Origin: Chitinophaga pinensis DSM 2588
GTDB lineage: Bacteria; Bacteroidota; Bacteroidia; Chitinophagales; Chitinophagaceae
Reading direction: 5' to 3'
DNA length: 64,000 nt
NCBI RefSeq assembly: GCF_000024005.1
Contig: NC_013132.1
Span: forward strand, 5,078,001-5,142,000
Every line of letters starts with the position of its first letter. The first letter of the stretch is position 1. Positions 56,317 through 64,000 of this stretch are shown here, one piece after another. The position numbers and the translations under genes were made by a program. A model generated the notes under the pieces. It worked only from the letters and a program-made list of their open reading frames with translations. It was not told where the DNA came from and ran no database searches.

Positions 56317-57141
56317 ATGAACAATAAGGTTTTGGTTATAACGGGCATGCACCGTTCGGGCACCTCATTGCTTACGCAATGGCTTTATAAGTGTGGTCTG
56401 CATGTGGGCGACAGCTTCCTTGGAGCCGGTATCGGCAACAATGACGGCCACTATGAGGATATCGATTTTTATAACTACCATCAACAGGTATTGACGGAGC
56501 ATGAACTACCCTCCGATGGCCTGGTCCCGGCGTCTCCACAGGCACTTACAACAGCGCAGCGTACCTCCCTGAAAGCCTTGTTACATCGTAAAGCTGCCGG
56601 TAATACGCAATGGGGATGGAAGGATCCACGGACCTGCCTTTTCCTGCCCTTTTACAGGGAAACATTACCACACGCACGTTACCTGGTCATCCTGCGTGAC
56701 TATAAAACGGTAGTGAGTTCGCTGGTACAGCGGCTATATACCCTCCACGCCTGGAAATATGAACAAAGTGACCTGATTACAAAACTGATCTGGCGATATT
56801 TTAAAAAGCCTTACCGGAAGAATAAGCTGTTGAAGCAATATTGTGATGAACACCTGGCCGTCTGGATCACCTATAACGAAGCAATTCTTAAACACCTGCA
56901 GCAACTGCCTGCAGAGGCTTATATAGTAGTAGAAAACACGAAACTGAAAACCAGTAACAAAGAGATATTTAGCCATCTTTCCGGTAGCTGGAACTTTGAC
57001 TTGCAATACCATGATTTTGACACACTCTATAAAGAGAAGCTGGTCAGCGATCCTTTGGATATTATCCATTATGTAAAAGACCCCTCGCTTTTACAGAAGG
57101 CAGCCGATATTCAATGCCGCCTGCTGGCGATGGCTCTATAG
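56317..57141 (+). CDS. Sulfotransferase (PAPS-dependent)
   Basis: 274 residues, cytosolic-looking. The 5'-phosphosulfate loop is GMHRSGTSLLTQW (10-22), the helix after it KCGLHVGDSF, and the 3'-phosphate-binding part ARYLVILRDYKTVVSSLVQR, with an arginine and serines placed to bind PAPS. It starts 12 bp after the APS kinase gene, a two-gene sulfation cassette. Acceptor unknown: polysaccharide, lipid or secondary metabolite are all possible. Confidence 0.88.
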   Translation: MNNKVLVITGMHRSGTSLLTQWLYKCGLHVGDSFLGAGIGNNDGHYEDIDFYNYHQQVLTEHELPSDGLVPASPQALTTAQRTSLKALLHRKAAGNTQWGWKDPRTCLFLPFYRETLPHARYLVILRDYKTVVSSLVQRLYTLHAWKYEQSDLITKLIWRYFKKPYRKNKLLKQYCDEHLAVWITYNEAILKHLQQLPAEAYIVVENTKLKTSNKEIFSHLSGSWNFDLQYHDFDTLYKEKLVSDPLDIIHYVKDPSLLQKAADIQCRLLAMAL

Positions 57142-57226
57142 CCGGACCCGTCTACAGGAATTTTTATGGAAAACCGGCAACCGGGCATCTATAACAATAG
57201 TACGTACACTTAAACAGATCCTCGTT

Positions 57227-59596
57227 ATGTTGCGCAACTATTGTCGTATTTCGCTCCGGCGCCTCTGGAACAGCCGGCGGTCAACTGTTATCAATGTTAT
57301 TGGTCTGACCGTAGGCTTATCCTGCGGTATCCTGATCTTCCTGCTGGTCGGCTACCTGTTTAGCTTCGACCGCTACCATCATAAAGCAGACAGGACTTTC
57401 TGGATCGTTACGGATATCCGCAGAGAAAATACCCTACATGCTGACGCTACTCCCCGTCCCTTAGGCAGGATTTTAAGGGAAGAGTTTACAGCGGTAGAAA
57501 CCGCTGTGCGTTTAGAAACACTTTTCGGACAGATTATATCCCTTCCGGGTAGTACGCGTAAGTTTGAAGAGTCCCGTAATATCTGTTTTACAGAATCACA
57601 GTTCTTCCAGGTGTTTGACGTGGACTGGAAAACTGGCGATAAAAACAAAGCCCTGGACGCAGCGGATGGTGTTGTATTATCAGAACGATATGCTCTTAAA
57701 TACTTCGGAACGACTGATGTAATCGGTCGTTCTTTACGTATTAATAACCAGCACGATCTGACTGTAAAGGGCCTGATCGGAGATCCGCCATCTAATACAA
57801 GGTTAGGATATGATATCATGGTGTCTTATAACCTGGTGCCGCAATTACAGGGGACTTTAGATGAGAAGCCAGACTGGAACAATACGCCTTCGCTCTGTTT
57901 TGTTACCATGAAAACAGCACAGTCAATCGGGCATTTACAACAGGCACTCCAGACGACCTCCAGGAAATATTTATCCGCTGAACAAGCTGACTTATTACAT
58001 TTCCAGGCGCTTCCCCTGCAGGAATTGAGCCATAATACACAGTATGGCGGCACCGTACCACGACCCTTGCTATATGTCCTGACAGTGATCGGTATACTAT
58101 TGGTAGCAGCGGCCTGTATGAATTTCATCAATATGGCTACTGCGCAGTCTATCAGGCGTTCGAAAGAAACGGGTATCCGTAAGGCAATCGGCAGTACGAG
58201 GTTACAGCTGATTATCGAGTTTCTGACAGAAACAGCTATGGTGACCTTGGCAGCCGTTATTATATCTGTTATCATTGTACAATTATGTCTTCCCTGGTTA
58301 AATAATGCCTTGTCTGTACTACATGCAGATATGTCTGTTCTTTGGTTATTCCGCCCCCGTTTTCTGAGCTGGTTTCTGGCTTTGATAGCTGGTGTTATAT
58401 TGCTTTCCGGTTTATATCCGGCGCTTGTACTGAGTCGCTTTACACCTATAGCCGTATTACAGGGGCGTGCAAATGGTATACGGACGAGAGGCGTTTCTCT
58501 GCGAAAAGTATTGGTCATTACACAATTCTTTATCACACAGTTCTTCCTCATTGCAGTGATTGTCATGAGTGCACAGGTGAGGTATATCCGCCAGACCAAC
58601 CTGGGATTCAATAAGGCCGCCATCCTTACCGTACCCCTTGCTGGCAGTAGCAGTAAGCAGGAAACCCTGCGTCAACTGCTTGAAAAGACACCCGGGGTGG
58701 AGCAGGTATCCCTGGCAGCTGAAATTCCCTCCTCTTTCCGTAACGACCCTGTTTCTTTCAGCTATGAAAATCGTAAGGCGGGATTCCCTGTCAATGTGAA
58801 AATAGCAGATACAGCTTACGCAGGATTATTTGGTTTGCAATTACTTGCAGGCACTAACTTTCATAACAATGACACACTCAATGATGAAGCAATGTTGTCA
58901 TTAATGGCGATAAAACAATTAGGATTAGTATCTCCACAGGAGGCGATTGGTAAAAAGATCAATATATGGGGAAGAGATAAACGTATTGTTGGTGTCGTGG
59001 CAGATTTCCATTCACAGGATCTGCATCATGCCATGCGCCCCGTCATCTTATTAAACCTCCCGTCGGAATACAGTATCGCTGCAATAAAAACAGGCACTGC
59101 GGCTACCATTCCCGGAATAGAAAAAACGTGGAGTACAATCTATCCGGATCAGGTATTCAGAATGAATTTTGTAGATGATATGCTGGCCCGTTTTTACCTG
59201 ACAGAAAATATATTACTGGGACTAATACAGGTGTTTGCAGTCGTAGCGATATTGCTGGGTTGCCTCGGATTATACGGACTTACACTGTTTATATCAGCAG
59301 CAAGAAATAAAGAGATCAGTATCAGGAAAGTATTCGGTGCTTCTGTTACGGGTATGGTTACCATGCTGACAAAGGATTTTATCAGCCTGGTAGTAATTGG
59401 TTTATTGATTGCAACGCCCTTAGCATATATGGCGATGAATAAATGGCTGGAAGGATTCGCATATCGGGTTAATATTCAGTGGTGGATGTTAGGGCTGTCT
59501 GCAATGATCGTTCTACTTATCTCGCTATTGACGGTCGGCTGGGAATCCATTCGTGCCGCAAGAAAGAATCCGGTGAAGGTGTTAAAAGCAGAATAA
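57227..59596 (+). CDS. MacB/FtsX-type ABC transporter permease
   Basis: 789 residues with two FtsX-like units: an N-terminal membrane segment (TVINVIGLTVGLSCGILIFLL), a periplasmic MacB-PCD-like domain (about 50-260), then three membrane segments with KETGIRKAIGSTRLQL, a second periplasmic domain (about 430-650) and a C-terminal three-segment block with KEISIRKVFGASVTGMV. Double-unit permeases are common in Bacteroidota and pair with a separate ATPase, which is absent here. Probably exports or remodels envelope lipids or peptides. Confidence 0.92.
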   Translation: MLRNYCRISLRRLWNSRRSTVINVIGLTVGLSCGILIFLLVGYLFSFDRYHHKADRTFWIVTDIRRENTLHADATPRPLGRILREEFTAVETAVRLETLFGQIISLPGSTRKFEESRNICFTESQFFQVFDVDWKTGDKNKALDAADGVVLSERYALKYFGTTDVIGRSLRINNQHDLTVKGLIGDPPSNTRLGYDIMVSYNLVPQLQGTLDEKPDWNNTPSLCFVTMKTAQSIGHLQQALQTTSRKYLSAEQADLLHFQALPLQELSHNTQYGGTVPRPLLYVLTVIGILLVAAACMNFINMATAQSIRRSKETGIRKAIGSTRLQLIIEFLTETAMVTLAAVIISVIIVQLCLPWLNNALSVLHADMSVLWLFRPRFLSWFLALIAGVILLSGLYPALVLSRFTPIAVLQGRANGIRTRGVSLRKVLVITQFFITQFFLIAVIVMSAQVRYIRQTNLGFNKAAILTVPLAGSSSKQETLRQLLEKTPGVEQVSLAAEIPSSFRNDPVSFSYENRKAGFPVNVKIADTAYAGLFGLQLLAGTNFHNNDTLNDEAMLSLMAIKQLGLVSPQEAIGKKINIWGRDKRIVGVVADFHSQDLHHAMRPVILLNLPSEYSIAAIKTGTAATIPGIEKTWSTIYPDQVFRMNFVDDMLARFYLTENILLGLIQVFAVVAILLGCLGLYGLTLFISAARNKEISIRKVFGASVTGMVTMLTKDFISLVVIGLLIATPLAYMAMNKWLEGFAYRVNIQWWMLGLSAMIVLLISLLTVGWESIRAARKNPVKVLKAE

Positions 59597-59646
59597 TTCC
59601 TGTGGCGTACAATGTATTGTTAATCGGGTAGTAAAAATAAATTGAT

Positions 59647-59690
59647 AAAACTGCATGGAGTATGCTGTTTGCATCACTTCATGCAGTTTT
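59647..59690. terminator. Bidirectional terminator after the permease gene
   Basis: AAAACTGCATG (59647-59657) pairs perfectly over 11 bp with CATGCAGTTTT (59680-59690), followed by T-rich sequence. It lies between convergent genes (stops at 59596 and 59704). Confidence 0.8.
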
Positions 59691-59703
59691 TTCTTTGCTT
59701 ACA

Positions 59704-60210
59704 TTACATACTTTCAAGTGTGTTTTTTAGCGTACTTTTCTCATCGTCGCTCACTTTTTCATCAGCGATCATGCCTTCCATCAATACTCTTACTGCACTG
59801 TCTTTTCTACCTGTGAGGTATTCAAACTCCATCATATCGCTGATTGTATTGAACTCGTCCGCACTCATGGCCAGTTCTTTCCGGGCGTCATTGAGAAAAC
59901 GTAGCTGATTAACATCGATCTGACGACTACGTTCTTCAAAGTCTTTATGCGTACCAAATAATGAAACGATCAGCGGATGTATTTTCTCGCGTTCTGTTTC
60001 CCATCTGATATATGATTCGCGCTGAAGAGGATAGTCATAATGATAGCACTCTCTGAACATAAAAATGGCAAGTGCTGTATCTGGATTGCCAATGCGCATA
60101 TACGTTGCCGTATCTGTAATGCCCTTACCTGCTACAGTTTTTACTTGTTTTGCATCCGAACAGGCAAATGCGAAAACAAGGAGGGCTATAGGAACAGTTA
60201 TTTTTTTCAT
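59704..60210 (-). CDS. Small putative lipoprotein, 168 aa
   Basis: About 168 residues from the ATG at 60210 (MKKITVPIALLVFAFACSDAK), with a lipobox-like FAFAC; the earlier ATG at 60219 adds MPP. The rest is helical and charged (RWETEREKIHPLIVSLF, RSRQIDVNQLRFLNDARKEL, STLKNTLESM). Function unknown. Convergent with the ABC permease across a terminator. Confidence 0.6.
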   Translation of the reverse strand: MKKITVPIALLVFAFACSDAKQVKTVAGKGITDTATYMRIGNPDTALAIFMFRECYHYDYPLQRESYIRWETEREKIHPLIVSLFGTHKDFEERSRQIDVNQLRFLNDARKELAMSADEFNTISDMMEFEYLTGRKDSAVRVLMEGMIADEKVSDDEKSTLKNTLESM

Positions 60211-60290
60211 GGGCGGCAAAAATAGCTAATAAAAAATATGTATTTCGTATTATTTGTTGTTTAGCGTAACTTCAGTAAAACTGTTTTATT

Positions 60291-60839
60291 ATGAGTACAC
60301 GGCGCATTCTCTGGAAGGGGATTTATTACAACACGCTGGAATATCTTCATATCCAGTCAGATATGGGTCATACGACTGAAGGTAATATTACTGGCCTTGT
60401 GAATGAACAGCCACTGCATGTACGCTACAAAATCGAAACAAACACACAGTGGGAAGTGAGTAGTGTACACATTACCATACTGGAGCATACTGAAATCGCA
60501 TTACAGTTTACAAGGCGGGATAATCGCTGGCATGATAGACAGGGTATTATTCACGTGATATTTGATGATTGTACTGATATCGATATTTCTTTAACACCGT
60601 TTACCAATACATTACCGATAAACAGATTACAACTGCCTGTTGGCGCGTCGGCGGAGATAGCCGTGTTGTATTTTGATTTGCCGGCGATAGAGGTTAAGCC
60701 AGCAAGGCAACGTTACACCAGACTGACGGAAGACAGGTATAAGTATGAGAGTCTTTCTTCGGGCTTTACAGCCGAAATAGTAGTGGATGAAGCAGGATTG
60801 GTAGTAGATTATCCGGGGATATGGGAACGGGCTTATTAG
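60291..60839 (+). CDS. Glycolipid-binding-like protein (DUF1089)
   Basis: 182 residues matching PF06475 (Glycolipid_bind): ILWKGIYYNTLEYLHI near the N-terminus, TTEGNITGLVNEQPLHVRYKIE, WHDRQG, DCTDIDISLTPFTNTLPINRL and YESLSSGFTAEIVVDEAGLVVDYPGIWER. Length is that of the family. The name derives from a structural hint; function unknown. It lies 16 bp upstream of the phosphodiester glycosidase gene, probably in the same transcript. Confidence 0.85.
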   Translation: MSTRRILWKGIYYNTLEYLHIQSDMGHTTEGNITGLVNEQPLHVRYKIETNTQWEVSSVHITILEHTEIALQFTRRDNRWHDRQGIIHVIFDDCTDIDISLTPFTNTLPINRLQLPVGASAEIAVLYFDLPAIEVKPARQRYTRLTEDRYKYESLSSGFTAEIVVDEAGLVVDYPGIWERAY

Positions 60840-60855
60840 TGACTTCTGTTAACCT

Positions 60856-61686
60856 ATGAAATACATGATCAAAATGCTTCATTTTTTCAACATACTGTTA
60901 TTCGTACTGCCCTTTAGTCTTGCGGCGGAAAATCATGCTTATCCGTATCAGGAAGTCCGCAGACAGGTCAATGATACTACGACATTGATGGGGCATGTCG
61001 GTGAAATTACATTCACCCACAATGGGCAGCAGTATGACGCTATTGTGGTCAATCCTGCTGTCAGCGATATATCCCTGCATTGGTTGTCAGCAGACCAGCA
61101 AACGCCTTATAAATCCATTCAGGCATTACAGGATGTATTATTAGAAAAAAAGAAAGACATCCTCATGATCACTAACGGCGGGATGTTTATGAAAAATAAC
61201 ATACCGGTAGGTTTGTTCATCTCACAAGGCAGGGAATTACGCCCTATTGACGCTGCCACAGATCAACCGGGGAATTTCTATATGCAGCCCAATGGTGTGT
61301 TTTACCTTGATCATACCGGTCCCCATGTCAGTACAACCACTGATTATCTTAAAAGATCCCGTGCACATAGCAAAATCGTAGCTGCCACACAGTCCGGTCC
61401 GATGCTTGTCAGCAAAGGAATAATCAACGCTAAATTCAATCCCGGATCTGTTAACCGTAATCTGCGAAGCGGTGTTGGTATACTATCCAACGGGAATGTC
61501 GTTTTTATTATATCGAAAGAAGCGCAAACGACTTTTTATGATTTTGCGTCCATCTTTAAGGCGCGTTTCGGCTGTAAAGACGCGCTGTATCTGGATGGCG
61601 CTATTTCAAAGATGTATCTGAAAAACAGCCGGCCAGGAGACTTAAACGGAGATTTTGGCGCAATGATAGCGGTAACTGCCCGATAA
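60856..61686 (+). CDS. Phosphodiester glycosidase family protein (NAGPA-like)
   Basis: 276 residues with a signal peptide (about 1-24). The NAGPA-type domain (PF09992) shows in MITNGGMFMKNNIPVGLFISQG, QSGPMLVSKG, NRNLRSGVGILSNGNVVFIISK and CKDALYLDGAISKMYL. Named after the mammalian uncovering enzyme for phosphodiester-linked sugars; bacterial members act on peptidoglycan or exopolysaccharide, targets mostly unknown. Co-directional with the DUF1089 gene. Confidence 0.88.
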   Translation: MKYMIKMLHFFNILLFVLPFSLAAENHAYPYQEVRRQVNDTTTLMGHVGEITFTHNGQQYDAIVVNPAVSDISLHWLSADQQTPYKSIQALQDVLLEKKKDILMITNGGMFMKNNIPVGLFISQGRELRPIDAATDQPGNFYMQPNGVFYLDHTGPHVSTTTDYLKRSRAHSKIVAATQSGPMLVSKGIINAKFNPGSVNRNLRSGVGILSNGNVVFIISKEAQTTFYDFASIFKARFGCKDALYLDGAISKMYLKNSRPGDLNGDFGAMIAVTAR

Positions 61687-61796
61687 ACAGCATTGTGATT
61701 GATCCAATATTAAGCATCATCCGTCAATATTGTCCCCTTACCCGATATAGTGTCATCGTTCCTGGCATTATTACCCGCGACTCTAATTGTGCTAAA

Positions 61797-62360
61797 TTAC
61801 ATATCCACCCATACCCTGCCGGATACATGGGTGACGCCATGATCTTTCAATGCCGCCTTCCTGACTTCCGCTGATATGGACAGGTTCATGGCCGTGGAGT
61901 CATTTATAAATTCCATGCGTGGAATGCTATCTGTTCCCTGCATCACCAACACCGAGAAATGTGTTGTTCTTGGGCCCATCACCAGGCGATAAAAATTAGT
62001 GTGCTCGCGGTGCGCCAGGTAGTCCAGTCCGTATTTAGCTCTTGCATTATATAACATCCTTCTCAAAGTGTCTGATGCAGGCGTATCAGACAAGGAATCA
62101 TCTGGAGATAATACAAATTTGTCTTTTTTCTGATTATAATCGGCATTGAATGCCCGTTTGTCAAAGTCGCGGCTATCAAGGGCTTCCGCCAGTTTGGTGA
62201 AATCTGTTATATATCGTTCTACAAAGTCATTCGTAGTTTCTTGTCGTACAGTCGGGTCCCACTCAGGTTGATTGGCCATTATGAATATGAACGTAATAAA
62301 AATCAATCCAAGTGAGATCATGATAATCTGGCCTGTTATTCTTCCGTTAATGTCCTTCAT
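61797..62360 (-). CDS. Hypothetical membrane-anchored protein, 187 aa
   Basis: 187 residues with one N-terminal membrane segment (IIMISLGLIFITFIFIM) and a charged helical body (WDPTVRQETTNDFVERYITDF; LRRMLYNARAKYGLDYLAH). Its start (62360) is well spaced from the GH16 gene (stop at 62799). Family not recognised. Probably periplasmic or cell-surface facing. Confidence 0.6.
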   Translation of the reverse strand: MKDINGRITGQIIMISLGLIFITFIFIMANQPEWDPTVRQETTNDFVERYITDFTKLAEALDSRDFDKRAFNADYNQKKDKFVLSPDDSLSDTPASDTLRRMLYNARAKYGLDYLAHREHTNFYRLVMGPRTTHFSVLVMQGTDSIPRMEFINDSTAMNLSISAEVRKAALKDHGVTHVSGRVWVDM

Positions 62361-62798
62361 CGCTTAGTAAGTTGTGTGTCTCTTCCGGCAATCATTGATG
62401 ATGACGTTATGCAATAATGCAGCGTCAATACAGGGTCTGTATTACCTTTATCTGTGTAATCAATGCCAGGTTGGTCGTTTTATCAATAGTCTGTCTTGTG
62501 TTATCCTGCATTCATCCTACATTGAAATCGTAAGATCAGACGAAGGATAATCATTATCTGGTAAATCTCATAAGCATAGATGGATTATCCGGCCCAGACA
62601 AAGCACAAATACGGGTATCCGGACAGTCTGCTGCCCTTACAGGTATTCCGATGAAATAAGTCAAGCATGTACATTCTCTTAGGTATAAGGTTTAGTAATG
62701 GTGGCAGGTGCAATTACAATAGAGGGTTAACAGCTGACACAGCTGCCGTGTCTGGCAAACATACTCATTTTTTATATAACACCACAGGCTTCTCATTT
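62361..62798. other. Intergenic region, 438 bp
   Basis: Only a 7-bp hairpin (AATACAG/CTGTATT, 62427-62443) stands out. A 63-codon + strand frame (62667-62858) overlaps the end of the GH16 gene and looks like chance. Confidence 0.4.
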
Positions 62799-63644
62799 TT
62801 AATAGGCCCTTGTTCTTCCTATATAAATATTCCTGGCATTCAGATAAGTATCTGCTGAGGGGCCAGGACTCCCGCTGGAGCCTTCCATCTGCATATTAAT
62901 GATCACATAGAGCGGTTTACCCACAAAATTTGCGTTGTGCACCGCTTTCCATACACCATCGATGTAATAGTGAATATCTACATTCGTCGCACTCACTTTT
63001 GTGATCCAGGCACGGTACGTATGCCAGTTGCCTGGAGACGCGACTGTCGTCAGGGTACTGGACACGTCAGAAGGTGTTCTGAACGTATTCTGCCAGTTTG
63101 TGGCATTTCCTTTGAATTCCATGATATCGCTTTCGGGTGGCCAGCTGTTTACGCCAGTCAGCCAGAAAGCAGGCCAGGAACCGGTGACTACAGGTACCTG
63201 AAAATCACATTTTACTTCCCAGTTGGGAAACTGGTCATTGACAACGATATGTTCTTTGGTATTGACAGCGCCCGAATGGTAGCGGATCGGGAGATATGGA
63301 TCACTACTGCTGTTGCCTTCATTCCAGTTGATACGTGTCGCTTTGATAGTTAATACCCCGTTGTTGAGATAGATATGGTTATGATCGGTGGGACTGCCAT
63401 ACATACGGGCCGTTCCGTTATGATCAGATCCCCAGGGGTATAGATAATTCCAGTTTGCTTCAAAAGCCGTATAACTGACAAAGCTGGTATTGTCAATCAC
63501 GGTTTCCCAGGTATCAGCCGCTACAGCAGCCTGTTGAAGGCCGTCCAGGGAAAGTTTGGGTGTTTGTTCAACAACTGCCTGTTTCTGGCAGGCAAACAAC
63601 AATGGGCTGAGCAGAGCAATTAGCAGTCCGCTTAGTGTTTTCAT
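62799..63644 (-). CDS. GH16-family glycoside hydrolase (lipoprotein)
   Basis: 281 residues from the ATG at 63644. A lipobox LFAC (Cys19) predicts surface or outer-membrane anchoring. The GH16 active site ExDxxE is E171-S-D173-I-M-E176 in WPPESDIMEFKG: nucleophile E171, acid/base E176. Other motifs: WPAFWLTG, WHTYRAWITK, PLYVIINMQME. GH16 enzymes hydrolyse beta-1,3 or mixed-linked glucans, agars or carrageenans; no partner glucanase or SusC/D pair is adjacent to say which. Divergent from the phytochrome gene. Confidence 0.9.
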   Translation of the reverse strand: MKTLSGLLIALLSPLLFACQKQAVVEQTPKLSLDGLQQAAVAADTWETVIDNTSFVSYTAFEANWNYLYPWGSDHNGTARMYGSPTDHNHIYLNNGVLTIKATRINWNEGNSSSDPYLPIRYHSGAVNTKEHIVVNDQFPNWEVKCDFQVPVVTGSWPAFWLTGVNSWPPESDIMEFKGNATNWQNTFRTPSDVSSTLTTVASPGNWHTYRAWITKVSATNVDIHYYIDGVWKAVHNANFVGKPLYVIINMQMEGSSGSPGPSADTYLNARNIYIGRTRAY

Positions 63645-63882
63645 AATGTGGCATTTAAGAATGAGTAAAATCATACAGGGTCGTATTAAGAGAAAGCCTG
63701 TGGCCGCTAAGAATTAGTTAACAATGAGACAGATATTTCTTTAATTTTATGGACTGAATCGACTAGTTACCAATGCCTATTATGCCTTTTCTAAAGTGAA
63801 CTAAGGGTAACTTCGTTATTCAAGATAACCAGTCCGAAGGATTGGAAAGTAAAACATTTTCCTGAACAATCTCAATGTGTTA

Positions 63883-64000
63883 ATGAATATCAGAAGTATT
63901 GTCAATAAGGATAATACCAACTTATTGAACTGTGAAAGTGAACCGATCCACATTCCGGGTTGTATCCAGGAGCATGGCTTTTTACTTGGGCTGGCAGCGG
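63883..64000 (+). CDS. Bacteriophytochrome, N-terminal end (truncated by window)
   Basis: From ATG 63883 (the first start after an in-frame stop at 63850), 39 codons are visible. Residues 16-32, NCESEPIHIPGCIQEHG, match the bacteriophytochrome N-terminal signature (NCxxEPIHIPGxIQxHG), with C17 at the biliverdin-attachment position. The rest of the PAS-GAF-PHY module and any histidine kinase lie beyond base 64000. Confidence 0.85.
   Translation, partial: MNIRSIVNKDNTNLLNCESEPIHIPGCIQEHGFLLGLAA

Noticed and set aside
62667..62858. 63-codon + strand ORF
   Set aside because: Overlaps the end of the GH16 gene, unlike any protein family, no supporting context.
1..64000. tRNA, rRNA, insertion sequence, integrase or att site
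   Set aside because: None was seen by eye on either strand. A tRNAscan or ISfinder search was not possible here.

Overview
The window reads as chromosomal DNA of a member of the Bacteroidota, most likely a Chitinophaga-like Chitinophagaceae. The grounds are family content and style: PF14905-type outer-membrane beta-barrels, a GLPGLI protein, a PorV homologue beside a giant adhesin with a type IX secretion C-terminal domain, LytTR and hybrid two-component systems, a class I terpene synthase, Tat-like secreted sugar enzymes, and few Shine-Dalgarno sequences. No rRNA or tRNA gene, insertion sequence or CRISPR array was seen.

Layout. 1-13.7 kb: the tail of a methyltransferase, a LytS/LytTR two-component pair, an outer-membrane barrel gene, then an apparent leftward operon (histidine kinase, OmpR-type regulator, outer-membrane barrel, GLPGLI protein), a YhcH/DUF386 gene, a heptanucleotide repeat that can fold into a large hairpin, and a DoxX-polysaccharide deacetylase pair. 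13.8-20.8 kb: a retron-like cassette of a WGR/HEAT-repeat protein, a SWIM zinc-finger protein, a structured non-coding RNA and a retron reverse transcriptase, closed by a strong terminator. 20.8-31 kb: a small lipoprotein-like gene, a P450, a hybrid kinase, a terpene synthase, an SDR/HxlR divergent pair, a CNNM/CorC-type membrane protein and a YfhO-type membrane protein. 31-33.1 kb: a 1-kb gene-poor stretch with a perfect 18-bp hairpin, then two small coiled-coil genes. 33.1-40.1 kb: a secreted M23 peptidase with tandem repeats, AraC and SDR genes, a TIM-barrel sugar isomerase and PorV. 40.2-50.8 kb: one 3562-residue surface adhesin containing 14 tandem units of exactly 270 bp. 51-64 kb: a LuxR-type regulator, a thioredoxin, an AI-2E-family transporter, a decayed polysaccharide-lyase-like gene, an APS kinase-sulfotransferase pair, an ABC permease, small lipoproteins, a phosphodiester glycosidase, a GH16 glycosidase, and the first 39 codons of a bacteriophytochrome cut by the window edge.

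The main system is the retron cassette at about 13.77-20.76 kb. The RT carries both retron-specific motifs (NAxxH and VTG). Upstream, the intergenic DNA holds a 13-bp perfect a1/a2 inverted repeat, an msr-like set of small hairpins closed by a 7-bp stem, and an msd-like hairpin with an 18-bp perfect outer stem. A Bacteroidota-type promoter lies just ahead of a1. From memory, the protein pair plus RT matches the retron class described with ARM-repeat and SWIM-domain accessory proteins (type XIII in the Mestre et al. scheme), so the class may be known, but this ncRNA and this RT's long charged N-terminus deserve attention.
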